Both the position numbers and the translations under genes were made by a program. Positions 1-8,787 of a DNA stretch of 64,000 bases are shown piece after piece. Origin of the DNA: CAVYPR01 sp963770505. GTDB lineage: Bacteria > Actinomycetota > Acidimicrobiia > Acidimicrobiales > RAAP-2. The stretch spans positions 1,359,130-1,423,129 of the forward strand of contig CAVYPR010000001.1 in the NCBI GenBank assembly GCA_963770505.1, read 5' to 3'. Below the pieces are notes generated by a model. It was not told the DNA's origin, did no database searches, and saw only the letters and a program-made list of their open reading frames with translations. Within the stretch, counting starts at the first letter, position 1. Each line of letters starts with the position of its first letter.

Positions 1-962
1 AGGCCGACGTCGGCCCCCTTGGCCACGGGCTTGCCGGCCAGCTCGGTGTCGCGGGTCGCCCGGCGCAGGATGATGGCCACCGGCGGCTCCCAGCGGATGG
101 CCTCCTCGATGGCCTGGGTAAGCAGCGACCGGTCCTTCTGCACCGCCGCCATCTGGTCGGGACGGGTCAACAGCGCGTAGAGCAGGCTGCCCGAGGCGCG
201 GTAGGTGGTCTCCACGCCGGCCGGCAGCAGCAGGCGGAGGAACGAGTAGATCTCCTCGTCGCTGAGGCGCTGGCCGTCCACCTCGACCTGCACGAGCTCG
301 GTGATGAGGTCGTCGCTCGGGTTCTGGCGCCGCTCGGCCAGCACGCCGGCGAAGTAGTCCCGCAGCGCCTCGGAGGCGGCCACGCCGCGGTCCCATGTGG
401 CCGTGGCGCTGGTGATCTCGATCGCCCACCGCTGGAACTTCGGGTAGTCGTTGCGGGGAAGCCCGAGGATGCGGGCGATCACCTGGACGGGGAAGTTGAA
501 GGTGAGCTCCTTCACGAGGTCGGCGTGGCCCCTGGCGGCGAACTGGTCGATCAGCTCGTCGACCACGGTCCGCACCAGGCTCTCCTCCCAGCGCTCGAGC
601 ATCTTCGAGCGGAAGGCCGGCGAGACCAGGGCCCGCTGCATCCGGTGCTCGGGCTCGTCCATCTGCAGGATGGTCCGCCCCATCACCGCGCCCACCACGC
701 CCTCGTAGACCGTGGACGAGAAGGTCTCGTTGTCCCGCAGCACCTGCACGCACTCGTCGAAGCCGAGGACGGTCACCGGCTCGACGGGTCCGAAGCTCTC
801 CTCCGCGCCCATCCCGAGGTCGACCGGCCCCACGTGCACCGGGCTCTCGGCCAGCAGCTCGGCCATGCGGGTGAACGGGTCGAGCATGTCGCCGGCGACG
901 GTATCCTGGAGCTCGTAGGGATCGAAGGGGACAAGCGGCTCGGCCGCTTCGGTCGTCGTCAT
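1..962 (-). CDS. Cytochrome P450, C-terminus off the left edge
   Basis: About 320 residues of a bacterial class I cytochrome P450 monooxygenase, a soluble haem enzyme that hydroxylates substrates with electrons from a ferredoxin. The ATG at 962-960 opens a frame with no stop to position 1. The I-helix oxygen-binding motif is seen as LLLPAGVETTYRAS near 181-235, and the K-helix ExxR as EEAIRWEPP near 70-105. The haem-ligand Cys loop lies beyond the window, so about 80-90 residues are missing. It diverges from the TetR gene at 1119, which may control it. The substrate cannot be told; the fatty-acid and CoA genes nearby suggest a lipid or steroid. Confidence 0.93.
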   Translation of the reverse strand, partial: MTTTEAAEPLVPFDPYELQDTVAGDMLDPFTRMAELLAESPVHVGPVDLGMGAEESFGPVEPVTVLGFDECVQVLRDNETFSSTVYEGVVGAVMGRTILQMDEPEHRMQRALVSPAFRSKMLERWEESLVRTVVDELIDQFAARGHADLVKELTFNFPVQVIARILGLPRNDYPKFQRWAIEITSATATWDRGVAASEALRDYFAGVLAERRQNPSDDLITELVQVEVDGQRLSDEEIYSFLRLLLPAGVETTYRASGSLLYALLTRPDQMAAVQKDRSLLTQAIEEAIRWEPPVAIILRRATRDTELAGKPVAKGADVG

Positions 963-989
963 CTCGTTGCCTTTCCGCCTGACTGCCGG

Positions 990-1008
990 GTTGCTTTGAC
1001 TATGCAAC
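990..1008. promoter_or_regulatory. Inverted repeat between P450 and tetR, possible operator
   Basis: In the 156-bp divergent gap the sequence GTTGC-N9-GCAAC forms a perfect 5-bp inverted repeat, overlapping a TTGACT that could be a -35 box. TetR-family regulators commonly bind such palindromes between themselves and a divergent target. The arms are short, so chance is not excluded. Confidence 0.3.
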
Positions 1009-1118
1009 TTATCTCAGTAAACGTTCGCTTGGGAATCCACCGCCGCTCTCCGCCCCTGGCCAGCGCATTTCAGACGTGATCATTCGACATTGGGCCCGCA
1101 ACCGTCGAGAATAGTGTG

Positions 1119-1721
1119 ATGGCAGCGACCAGCGACGTGAGTTCTGGCGCGCCCGCGCCCTTCTCGCAACGCCAGCACATCTTGGACACGGCGCTGTCGC
1201 TCATGAGCCAGCACGGCGTCGACGGCACGTCGATGCGCGACCTGGCCTCGGCGGCCGGGCTGAACGTCGCCACCATCTACCACTACTTCTCCTCCAAGCG
1301 CGACCTGCTGGTGGCGGTGCTCGAAGAGCGGGGGTTCGTGGCCGACCTGCAGGCCGGACAGGTCGTCCACCAGAGCACGACCGGCCTCTACGACCTCTTG
1401 GTCCAGATGTTCGAATCGCTGCTCGAGGTGGAGGAGTTCGTCCGCCTCATGATGGGCGAGGTGATGCGGGGCGAGGAGACCGCCTCCGAGGTCGGCGACG
1501 AGCTCTGGGAGGGCACCCGGAAGTCACTGGAGACGTGGCTGGAGGTGAACGAGCCCGCCCTGTGCCAACGCACGGGCGCCGACGTGGTGACCCGGATCGT
1601 GGTGGACGTCATGGTCGGCGTCTTCTTCGCCTACGTGTCGGGGGTGCTCGAAGGGGACCCCCTCGAGGCCTTCCGCCTGCGGGCCAAGGAGCTGACCACC
1701 GTACTGGGCACTGGGGCCTGA
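1119..1721 (+). CDS. TetR/AcrR family transcriptional regulator
   Basis: A roughly 200-residue one-component repressor. The N-terminal helix-turn-helix is clear: QHILDTALSLMSQHGVDGTS, then MRDLASAAGLNVATIYHYF and SSKRDLLVAVLEERG, the usual TetR order over residues 20-65. The rest is a variable alpha-helical ligand-binding and dimerisation domain. GTG at 1116 directly precedes ATG at 1119 and either could start translation; the ATG is chosen. It diverges from the P450 gene and is followed 46 bp later by a PaaK-like ligase, so it probably regulates a small catabolic set, with a CoA ester or P450 substrate as a plausible inducer (inference). Confidence 0.93.
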   Translation: MAATSDVSSGAPAPFSQRQHILDTALSLMSQHGVDGTSMRDLASAAGLNVATIYHYFSSKRDLLVAVLEERGFVADLQAGQVVHQSTTGLYDLLVQMFESLLEVEEFVRLMMGEVMRGEETASEVGDELWEGTRKSLETWLEVNEPALCQRTGADVVTRIVVDVMVGVFFAYVSGVLEGDPLEAFRLRAKELTTVLGTGA

Positions 1722-1767
1722 TCCGGGCCCGACCGCCGCCACCCGGCGCTGTGCCAGGATCACACCC

Positions 1768-3120
1768 GTGCCCGACGCCACCTTGATCTCCACGCCGCCC
1801 TTCGGACCCGGCACGCTCGGCCCGGTCCCCCGTCCCGACGACCAGTTCCTCTGGGACCCCGAGAAACAGGCCATGGACCCCGAGCGGCGCCGTCGGCTCC
1901 AGGACGAGCGGGTGCGCACCCTGGTGGCCGGTGTCTTCGAGCGGCCCGTCCCCCTCTTCCGCGAGAAGCTGGCCCAGGCCGGCGTCGAGTCGCCCAAGGA
2001 CATCGCCGGGGTGGACGACCTGTGGCGGGTCCCCCTCACCGTCAAGCAGGACCTGCGCGACTCCGAGGCGGCCGACCCCCCCTGGGGCGCCTACCGGTTC
2101 ACCGACCCCCGCCACGCGGTGCGCCTCGGGACCTCCACCGGCACCACCGGGCAGCCGACCATCACGGTGTGGACCCGCAAGGACGTCTGGATCGAGTACG
2201 AGTCCGGGGCGCGCAACTGGTGGCGCATGGGCTACCGCCCCGGCATGATCGTGACCCACGCCCACCCCGCCTACCTCTACGGCGGCGGCGTCATGCTCCA
2301 GGGGACCTACGAGTACATGGGCCTGCTCAGCCTCTGGGTGCCCCCGCCCGACACCGACGAGCTGGCCGAGCAGGCCGTGCGGTTCTGGACCCGGGTCACC
2401 CCGGACATCCCTTTCATGGGCTTCGCCACCGGGCGGTTCATCGAGGTGGCCACCAAGCTGGGCATCCCCCTGGAGGACGCCGGGCTCACCGGCCTGAAGG
2501 CGCCGCCGGGGTTCGGGCTCGGGCGCGGGGGCATGCCCCTCATGACGGCGGGGGCCGAGTGCTACGCCTACGTGGGCGGGCCGTGCGGCCAGTCGCCCGG
2601 GGCCCACATCCACGAGGACTGGGCCGTGGTCCAGGCGGTCGACCCGGCCACCGGCCGGGAGGTGGCCGACGGCGAGTGGGGCAACCTCACGGTGACCACC
2701 CTCGACCGGGACAACGGCCTGCTCCGCTACGACCTCGAGGAGGCCTGCGCCATCGTGCGCGGGCCGTGCCCCTGTGGGGAGACCTCCATCCGCGGGTTGT
2801 GGGGCGGCCGGTTCAAGGACCTGTTGAGCTGCCAGGGCACGCGCTTTCAGCTGAACGAGCTCGAAGGCGTCCTGCGGGGCATCGAGGCCGTGCGGTCCCC
2901 GTCGCTCGAGTACCAGGTGGTCCGCCCCGACGGCTCCGACGCACCGCTCGCCCTGCGGGTGGAGGTGGCGACCGAGGACCCCGGAGACCGGGAGTCGGCC
3001 CGCCTGCGGGTCGAGACCGACGTGCGCGAGGCGCTCGGTGTGGTCGTCGCCGTCGAGGTGCTCGACCGAGACACCATCCCCCGGGCCGGCTACAAGGCGA
3101 CCCGGGTCCTCGAGCCGTAG
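1768..3120 (+). CDS. PaaK-like phenylacetate-CoA ligase family protein (adenylate-forming)
   Basis: A 450-residue member of the adenylate-forming superfamily, closest in style to phenylacetate-CoA ligases, which activate an aryl or acyl acid with ATP and join it to CoA. The phosphate-binding loop GTSTGTTGQP sits at residues 121-130. The central YAYVGGPCGQSPGAHIHEDW block and the Asp-containing LTVTTLDRDNGLLRYDLEE hinge follow, with a PaaK-type C-terminal lid ending in AGYKATRVLEP. Length is normal for the family (about 430-450). The start is GTG at 1768. The true acid substrate is unknown; it lies beside the TetR gene and downstream of the P450. Confidence 0.88.
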   Translation: MPDATLISTPPFGPGTLGPVPRPDDQFLWDPEKQAMDPERRRRLQDERVRTLVAGVFERPVPLFREKLAQAGVESPKDIAGVDDLWRVPLTVKQDLRDSEAADPPWGAYRFTDPRHAVRLGTSTGTTGQPTITVWTRKDVWIEYESGARNWWRMGYRPGMIVTHAHPAYLYGGGVMLQGTYEYMGLLSLWVPPPDTDELAEQAVRFWTRVTPDIPFMGFATGRFIEVATKLGIPLEDAGLTGLKAPPGFGLGRGGMPLMTAGAECYAYVGGPCGQSPGAHIHEDWAVVQAVDPATGREVADGEWGNLTVTTLDRDNGLLRYDLEEACAIVRGPCPCGETSIRGLWGGRFKDLLSCQGTRFQLNELEGVLRGIEAVRSPSLEYQVVRPDGSDAPLALRVEVATEDPGDRESARLRVETDVREALGVVVAVEVLDRDTIPRAGYKATRVLEP

Positions 3121-3130
3121 GGTCGGCGGG

Positions 3131-3934
3131 TCAGGGCGCGCCGGGGGGCGGCTTGCGGCCCCAGGCGGAGACGAGCGGCGAGGTCGACACCTCGACCCTC
3201 CCGGCCGAGACGTTGGCGACGTGCCGGTCGATCTCCGCGTCGGTGGCCAGGTCGGCGGCGCGCAGCGCCCCGCGCACCTGCTCGACGGTGGTGAGCTCCA
3301 GCTCGGCGCACGCCCGGCCGGCCACCGGGAAGTAGGCGTCGGCCGCCACGTCGACGAGCCCGGCGCCGCGCAGGAGCCCCGGCAGCCTCCGCCCGAAGGC
3401 CAGGTCGACGCCGCGCCCGGCCAGGAGGGTGCGGAAGGCGGCCTTGAGCCGGTTGGCGAGCTCCTCTTGGGGGCCGTGCACCTCCAGGCAGGCCAGCGGC
3501 TGGCTGGCCGGGTCGGCGTCCTCCACCAGCAGCCAGCCCCCCGGCGCCAGCGCGCCCACCATGGTGGCCAGGGCGCGCAGGCGGTCGTGCACGTGGACCA
3601 GCACCAGTCGGGCGTGGACGAGGTCGAAGCTCGGTGGGGGGGCGGGGTCGGCGCCGATGTCGTGGACCTGCGTCTCGAACGGGTGGTCCCCGTCGAGCCA
3701 GGAGGTGTCGATGTCGGTGGCCAGGACGTACCCCCCGGGCCCGACCCGCCCGGCGAACCACGCCGGGACGCTGGGCCCTCCGGCCCCGACCTCCCAGACC
3801 CGCCAACCGGGCCCGACCCCGAGGCGCTCGGCATGGTCGATGGTCCAGTGGTCGAAGAGCGCCCCCAGGGCGGCGAGCCTCGCCCCGGCCTCGGACTGGC
3901 GATTGTCGAGGAGGTACCCCTCGCCCGCGGTCAC
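3131..3934 (-). CDS. SAM-dependent methyltransferase, class I
   Basis: A 267-residue Rossmann-fold methyltransferase. Motif I is seen as VWEVGAGGPSVP at residues 46-57, the acidic ribose-binding end as LATDIDTSW, and motif IV/post-I as FDLVHARLVLVHVHDR followed by GGWLLVEDADP, the layout of UbiE/COQ5-like small-molecule methyltransferases. The substrate is not predictable. It converges on the PaaK-like gene with only 10 bp between the stop codons. The ATG at 3934 is the first in frame and leaves the usual N-terminal helical cap. Confidence 0.88.
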   Translation of the reverse strand: MTAGEGYLLDNRQSEAGARLAALGALFDHWTIDHAERLGVGPGWRVWEVGAGGPSVPAWFAGRVGPGGYVLATDIDTSWLDGDHPFETQVHDIGADPAPPPSFDLVHARLVLVHVHDRLRALATMVGALAPGGWLLVEDADPASQPLACLEVHGPQEELANRLKAAFRTLLAGRGVDLAFGRRLPGLLRGAGLVDVAADAYFPVAGRACAELELTTVEQVRGALRAADLATDAEIDRHVANVSAGRVEVSTSPLVSAWGRKPPPGAP

Positions 3935-4170
3935 CGCCGCAGCTTAGGGACCCGCCGCCGCCGGGGACGGCCCTCGCCCGCCGGACCGCCGGGCCGTCGG
4001 GGTCCCGGCCCGTGCCCTGACGCGCCGGCCGGGTCCTCTACGATCCGGGCGGTGCCGGACCTCGACCCAAGGGCGCTCCCCGCCACGACGGGCACGGCCC
4101 GTCGCCGGCGGCCCGGCACCGGGGACGACCGCCCGGGATCGGTGCGCACGGTCCGGGACCGGGGGGACCG

Positions 4171-5004
4171 TTGGGCGTCTTCCTCGGCCTGATCGTCGCC
4201 GCCGGTTTCGGGAGCGGCGACTTCCTGGGCGGCCTGGCCTCGCGCCAGGCGGCCACGCTGGCCGTCCTGTCGGTCTCCCAGGTGGCGGCGCTCTGCGGCG
4301 CGCTGGTGGTGACGCTCGCCTTCGGTGGCCACCCGTACCTCGACGACGTCGGCTTCGGCGCGCTCGCCGGTGTCCTCAACGCCGCCGCCATCGGCTGCCT
4401 CTACCAGGGCCTGGCCATCGGCCAGATGGGCCAGGTGGCGCCGATCGCCGCGGTCATCGGCGCGGTGATCCCGGTGAGCTGGGGGCTCCTGCGCGGCGAG
4501 CACCTCGGAGTGGCACCGCTGGTCGGGGTGGCGCTGGCCATCGCGGCCGCCGCGCTCTTGTCGTCGGACCGCGACGAGCGCAAGGGCCCGCTCGTCGGGC
4601 GCGCCCTGTGGCTCGCCGCGGCGGCCGGCACCGGCTTCGGCATCTCCCTGGTGCTCTTCTCGGCGGCCAGCCACCACGGCGGGTACTGGCCCGTGCTCAG
4701 CGCCCGGGCCGCGGCGATGGTCGCCGTCTGGTCGGTGCTGGCCGCCACCGGCGGCCTGCCCGGTCTGCGCGGCGTCCCCAAGGTGAAGGCGCTGGGGGCC
4801 GGGCTCCTCGACGTGGGGGCGACCACGCTCCTGCTCACCGCGCTGCGCACCAGCCTGACGGCGATCGTGGCTCCGGTGGCCTCGCTGGCCCCCGGCTTCA
4901 CGACCCTGCACGCCTGGTGGCACCTCCACGAGCGGCTGTCGCGGGTGCAACTGCTCGGCCTGGCCCTGGCCCTGGTCGGCCTCGGGCTCATCGCCACCTC
5001 ATGA
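4171..5004 (+). CDS. EamA/DMT-family inner-membrane transporter
   Basis: A 277-residue polytopic membrane protein with about ten hydrophobic segments arranged as two EamA halves, as in drug/metabolite exporters. Each half ends with the typical run (for example HLGVAPLVGVALAIAAAALL and LLGLALALVGLGLIATS). It would export or exchange a small metabolite; the substrate is unknown. The start is TTG at 4171, which begins directly with the first membrane helix. Its TGA overlaps the ATG of the next gene (ATGA at 5001-5004), so the two are probably co-translated. Confidence 0.85.
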   Translation: MGVFLGLIVAAGFGSGDFLGGLASRQAATLAVLSVSQVAALCGALVVTLAFGGHPYLDDVGFGALAGVLNAAAIGCLYQGLAIGQMGQVAPIAAVIGAVIPVSWGLLRGEHLGVAPLVGVALAIAAAALLSSDRDERKGPLVGRALWLAAAAGTGFGISLVLFSAASHHGGYWPVLSARAAAMVAVWSVLAATGGLPGLRGVPKVKALGAGLLDVGATTLLLTALRTSLTAIVAPVASLAPGFTTLHAWWHLHERLSRVQLLGLALALVGLGLIATS

Positions 5005-6110
5005 CCACCGGCGAGACTGGCGCCGTGCCGAGCCCACTGCCGCTCGAGCGTCCGCTCCGGCTGGCCGTGGTCGGACTCGGGCAGATCGCCGAGCTGATGC
5101 TGCCGGCCTACGCCGCCCGTCCCGACGTGGCCGTGGTCGGCCTCTGCGACCCCAGGACCGAGCGGCTCGAGCGTTGGGCGGAGCGGTTCCCCGACGCCGT
5201 GCTCGCCACCGACGTCGGCGGGGTCACGGCCCTCGGTCCCGACGTGGTCGACGTGCTGGTCCCCACGCCCCTCCACGCCGAGGTGGCGTCGTCGGTCCTC
5301 GACGCGGGCTGCCACGTTCAGGTGCAGAAGCCCATCGCCCGGGACCTCGAGGGCGCGGACCGGTTGCTGCGCACGGCCCGCTCGCGGGGAGCCTGCCTCC
5401 ACGTGCTCGAGGACTACCTCTGCTATCCCCCGCTGGTGCGCCTGCGCGACCTGGTGCACTCGGGCGAGATCGGCGAACCGGTGGGGTGCCACATGAAGAT
5501 CGTGGCCACCGGACGCGGCGGCTGGGAGGTGCCGGCCGAGAGCTACCAGTGGCAGTTCCACCAGGCCCAGGACGGCCGGGGCATGCTCGTCTTCGACCAT
5601 GGGTGGCACCAGCTGGCCGTGGCCACCTGGCTCTTCGGGCCCGTGCGGCGCATCTTCGCCTGGCTCGGGTCCACCGAGATCGTCCCGGGGATCTCGATGG
5701 ACGCGCCCTCCACGCTGGTGTGGGAGCACGTGTCGGGGGTGCGGGTGGTGCTCGACATCACCTTCGCCATCGACACCTACTTCCACTCGACCCACTACGG
5801 GGGCGACGAGCGGGTCGAGGTGACGGGGTCCAAGGGGTACGCGCGCTGCAACCGCATCAGCGCCTACGGGGTCCAAGAGCCGTCGGTCGTCGTCTACCGC
5901 GAGGGCGAGATCCGGGGTTTCCACGCGCTCGACGACACGCCGCCCGACGCCTTTTCCGCCATGGCGGCGCGCACCGTGGAGGTCTTCACTGGCGGTGCCG
6001 CCCCGCTCTTGGACGGGCCGGCGGCCCGCCACGTGCTGGTGGCCCTCCTCGCCGCCCTCGAGTCGCACCGCACCGGGACCCCCGTCGACCTGGACGTCGC
6101 CGACCGTTGA
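5001..6110 (+). CDS. Gfo/Idh/MocA-family NAD(P)-dependent oxidoreductase
   Basis: A 369-residue dehydrogenase of the Gfo/Idh/MocA type. The N-terminal Rossmann motif is LAVVGLGQIAELM, followed by the acidic VGLCDPR strand and the family-typical VQVQKPIARDLEGAD, whose EKP-like Lys is retained as QKP. The C-terminal domain carries DHGWHQLAVATWLFG, where the Gfo/Idh catalytic His is expected. Such enzymes oxidise or reduce sugars, inositols or related polyols. The start overlaps the EamA stop by 4 bp, so transport and oxidation of one compound is plausible. Its last 217 bp are overlapped on the other strand by the DUF2237 gene. Confidence 0.9.
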   Translation: MTTGETGAVPSPLPLERPLRLAVVGLGQIAELMLPAYAARPDVAVVGLCDPRTERLERWAERFPDAVLATDVGGVTALGPDVVDVLVPTPLHAEVASSVLDAGCHVQVQKPIARDLEGADRLLRTARSRGACLHVLEDYLCYPPLVRLRDLVHSGEIGEPVGCHMKIVATGRGGWEVPAESYQWQFHQAQDGRGMLVFDHGWHQLAVATWLFGPVRRIFAWLGSTEIVPGISMDAPSTLVWEHVSGVRVVLDITFAIDTYFHSTHYGGDERVEVTGSKGYARCNRISAYGVQEPSVVVYREGEIRGFHALDDTPPDAFSAMAARTVEVFTGGAAPLLDGPAARHVLVALLAALESHRTGTPVDLDVADR

Positions 6111-6526
6111 CGCCGCTGGCGTGCGGACCCCGAGCGGGGACGGCCCCTCGCCCCTCGGGCTCTAGGGTGGGGGGCGGCGTGGCGTTTGAGGTCCTCCAGC
6201 CGGCACCACTCCAGGGTGGCGGCGTGGGTGGCCTCGAGGACCACGGCCGGGGCGGCCCCGGCCTCGAAGGCCTCCTGCCAGCGCGGCGCGCAGAGGCACC
6301 ACTGGTCCCCCGGCTCGAGGCCGGCGAACCCCAGGGCCGGCTGGGGGGTGGACAGGTCGTTGCCCTTGGCCTTGGAGAAGCTGAGGAACTCGGCGGTCAT
6401 GAGGGTGCAGACGGTGTGGACGCCCGCGTCCTCGGCGCCGGTGTTGCAGCAGCCGTCGCGGTAGAAGCCGGTCAACGGGTCGGTGCTGCAGGGGACGAGG
6501 TCGCCGCCGAGGACGTTCTTGGCCAT
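5894..6526 (-). CDS. DUF2237 family protein with an unusual C-terminal extension
   Basis: The first 120 or so residues match the DUF2237 (COG3651) family of small Cys-containing proteins of unknown function: MAKNVLGGDLVPCSTDPLTG, DGCCNTGAEDAGVHTVCTLM, and GDQWCLCAPRWQEAFEAG. The family normally stops shortly after the EWCRLEDLKRHA segment. Here the frame runs on for some 90 Arg/Ala/Ser-rich residues, and 217 bp of it lie antisense to the end of the Gfo/Idh gene. Either the stop was lost or the tail is not conserved. The true functional protein is probably the first 120-125 residues. Confidence 0.75.
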   Translation of the reverse strand: MAKNVLGGDLVPCSTDPLTGFYRDGCCNTGAEDAGVHTVCTLMTAEFLSFSKAKGNDLSTPQPALGFAGLEPGDQWCLCAPRWQEAFEAGAAPAVVLEATHAATLEWCRLEDLKRHAAPHPRARGARGRPRSGSARQRRQRSATSRSTGVPVRCDSRAARRATSTWRAAGPSKSGAAPPVKTSTVRAAMAEKASGGVSSSAWKPRISPSR

Positions 6527-6561
6527 GACGCCATCTTGGCCCAGTGGAACAACCCGGCGCG

Positions 6562-6843
6562 TCAGCCGTCGGCCGGCGAGGGGTCGGGCTCGACCTCGGA
6601 GACGTCGGTGACCACCGTGGTGCGGAAGCCGAAGTCGGTCTCGGTGGCCCCGGCCGCCTCGGTGGCCCAGTAGACGATCATCGGCTCGCCGGCCGTCGGG
6701 CCCACCAGGCCGCGGATGCGCCGCCAGATGCCGTCCTGGGGCTGGCTGTCGGAGGGGCCGTGCCGCCCGTGGACGCGCCGGATGCGCATCCCGTCGAGGT
6801 CGACGTCGTAGACCGAGCCCGACTCGGTGCGCACCCGCTGCAT
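6562..6843 (-). CDS. Small hypothetical protein
   Basis: A 93-residue soluble protein beginning MQRVRTESGSVYDVDLDGMR and ending in an acidic SEVEPDPSPADG tail. A longer start at 6939 would overlap the divergent DedA gene, so the ATG at 6843 is preferred. The SGSVYDVDLD...RVHGRHGPS pattern looks like a small beta-rich domain found in actinobacteria, but I do not recognise a named family. It lies in tandem upstream of the DUF2237 gene with 35 bp between them. Confidence 0.6.
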   Translation of the reverse strand: MQRVRTESGSVYDVDLDGMRIRRVHGRHGPSDSQPQDGIWRRIRGLVGPTAGEPMIVYWATEAAGATETDFGFRTTVVTDVSEVEPDPSPADG

Positions 6844-6919
6844 CCGGCGGAGTCTACGGCTCGCCGGCCGCCACCCGACGCTCACCGTCGGTCCGGCGCG
6901 CATCGGGTAGAAAGGGCCG

Positions 6920-7552
6920 ATGGAGCACTTCCTGTCCACCTGGGGCTACCTGGCCCTGTTCATCGCCACCTTCGTGTCGTCGATGGGCATCCCGGTCGGC
7001 TCGGAGATCGCCATGGGCTACGCCGGGGCCTTGGCCAGCGGCCAGCTCACTTCGCCCGGGGCCTCCCACGTCGAACTGGCCCCGGCGATCCTGGTGGCCC
7101 TGGCCGGGGAGCTGGCCGGCTCGGCGGCCGGCTACGCCATCGGCCGCTTCGGCGGCCGGCCGCTGGTGGACAAGGCGGGCCACTACATCCTGCTCACCCA
7201 CCGCGACCTCGACCGGGCCGAGGCCTGGTTCGCCCGGCGGGGCGAGCCCTTCGTCTTCTTCGGCCGGCTGATCCCGCTCCTGCGCTCGTTCGTCTCCTTC
7301 GCCGCCGGCCTGGGCGAGATGGCCATGGGCAAGTTCGCCCTCTTCACCTTCTTCGGCTGCGCCCTGTGGTGCGCGGCGCTGGTCTCGATCGGCTACGGCC
7401 TCGGGGCGAGCTGGGAGCACGTCATCAAGAAGTTCAGCTACGCGGGGTACGCGGCGGCCGTGCTCCTCGTCGTCCTGGTGGCCGTGGCCCTCGCCCACCG
7501 GATCCGCGTGGTGCGGGCCGAGCGGGCCGAGCGGGTCTCGGGGCCCCGCTGA
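6920..7552 (+). CDS. DedA family (SNARE-associated/VTT domain) membrane protein
   Basis: A 210-residue inner-membrane protein. It shows the DedA landmarks: an N-terminal re-entrant segment (FVSSMGIPVGSEIAMGYAG), then AGELAGSAAGYAIGRFGGRP, the Arg-containing GRLIPLLRSFVSFAAGLGEM core, and two C-terminal helices. DedA proteins are thought to act in lipid scrambling or flippase steps and in proton-dependent membrane homeostasis. It is divergent from the small hypothetical gene. The start ATG at 6920 leads directly into the first helix. Confidence 0.92.
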   Translation: MEHFLSTWGYLALFIATFVSSMGIPVGSEIAMGYAGALASGQLTSPGASHVELAPAILVALAGELAGSAAGYAIGRFGGRPLVDKAGHYILLTHRDLDRAEAWFARRGEPFVFFGRLIPLLRSFVSFAAGLGEMAMGKFALFTFFGCALWCAALVSIGYGLGASWEHVIKKFSYAGYAAAVLLVVLVAVALAHRIRVVRAERAERVSGPR

Positions 7553-7564
7553 GCGCCCGAGGGA

Positions 7565-8701
7565 TCAGCCGGCCTCGACCAGCATCCGGGCCAGGCGCTG
7601 GCGCTCGAAGCCGGCCCCGCCCAGCAGGATCTCGTCCTGCTTGGCCCGCTTGTAGAGGAAGTGGGCGTCGTTGGCCCAGGTGAACCCCACCCCGCCGTGG
7701 GTCTGGATGTTGTCCCCCGTGGCGTGCACCGCGGTCTCGGCCGCGTAGCTGGCGGCCATGGCCGCGGCCCGCTCGCGACCGGGGTCCTCGGCGTCGGAGG
7801 CCCACGCCGCGTACTGGGCGCCCACCCGGGACATCTCCAGCGCGTGGAACATGTCGACCAGGCGGTGCTTGACCACCTGGTAGGTGGCCACCGGCCGGTC
7901 GAAGACCACCCGCTGCTTGGCGTACTCGGTGGCCTCCTCGAGGGCCCGGTCGGCCACCCCGGTGAGCTCCGAGGCCAAGGCCACCGCCACGTCGTCGAGC
8001 ACCCGACGCCACAGCGACGCCTGGCCGCCGGCCGGCCCGAGCGGCACCACCCGGGCCTCGTCGAGGACCAGCCGGGCCGCCTTGCGGGTGGGGTCCAAGG
8101 TGGGCACCGGCTCGAGGGCGGCCTCACCGCCGGCCGCACCCGAGGTCCCCTCGCCCGGGCGGTCCAGCAGGAAGGAGCGGACGCCCTCCTCGGTCCGGGC
8201 CACCACCACGATCCAGGCGGCCGACTGCCCGTCGAGCACCAGCGGCTTGTGGCCGCTCACCACCCAGTCCGAGCCCTTGCGGCGGGCCCGGGTGCGCACC
8301 GTGCCCAGCGGGTCCCCGTGGCCCATCTCGGTCAGGGCCACCGTGCCGCGGCGACTGCCGTCGGCCAGTCCGGACAACAGGTCGTCGGCCCCGAGGGCCC
8401 GGGCGGCCAGGGTGGCCAGCACCGAGGAGGAGAGGAACGGGCCGGGCATGGGGATGCGGCCCATCTGCTCGAGCACGATGCAGGTCTCGAGCAGCCCCGC
8501 CCCCGAGCCGCCCTGGGCCTCGGGGACCAGCATGCCGGTCCAGCCCAGGTCGACCAGGCTGCCCCACAGCTGGTCGGTGAACCCCAGCGGGTCGTCGGCC
8601 ATCTCCCGCAGGCGGGTCCCGTCGACCTCGCGCTCGCAGGCCTGGCGGGCCACGTCGCGCAGGGCCACCTGCTCGTCGTCGAACGTGAAGTCCACAGTCA
8701 C
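7565..8701 (-). CDS. Acyl-CoA dehydrogenase family protein
   Basis: A 378-residue FAD-dependent acyl-CoA dehydrogenase that introduces an alpha,beta double bond into an acyl-CoA. The N-terminal helical domain starts MTVDFTFDDEQVALRDVARQ; the C-terminal domain has EYAKQRVVFDRPVATYQVVK and the signature IQTHGGVGFTWANDAHFLYK. The middle FAD loop is weak (ALTEMGHGDPLG), as in the smaller subunits of heteromeric alpha2beta2 dehydrogenases used for steroid side chains in actinobacteria. It diverges from a second dehydrogenase at 8788, a likely partner (inference). Confidence 0.9.
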   Translation of the reverse strand: MTVDFTFDDEQVALRDVARQACEREVDGTRLREMADDPLGFTDQLWGSLVDLGWTGMLVPEAQGGSGAGLLETCIVLEQMGRIPMPGPFLSSSVLATLAARALGADDLLSGLADGSRRGTVALTEMGHGDPLGTVRTRARRKGSDWVVSGHKPLVLDGQSAAWIVVVARTEEGVRSFLLDRPGEGTSGAAGGEAALEPVPTLDPTRKAARLVLDEARVVPLGPAGGQASLWRRVLDDVAVALASELTGVADRALEEATEYAKQRVVFDRPVATYQVVKHRLVDMFHALEMSRVGAQYAAWASDAEDPGRERAAAMAASYAAETAVHATGDNIQTHGGVGFTWANDAHFLYKRAKQDEILLGGAGFERQRLARMLVEAG

Positions 8702-8787
8702 CCCTTCCGGGTTACGCGTCTCCGGCTCTCTCGGCCGGCCCGGGCGGAAGGTCAGGGTACCGGAAAATCTCGGCTACCTTGACCCCC

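Noticed and set aside
1609..3834. Long minus-strand open frame of 741 codons opposite the PaaK-like gene
   Set aside because: Pro/Arg/Gly-rich antisense of well-supported genes, a usual artefact of very high GC; no domain seen.
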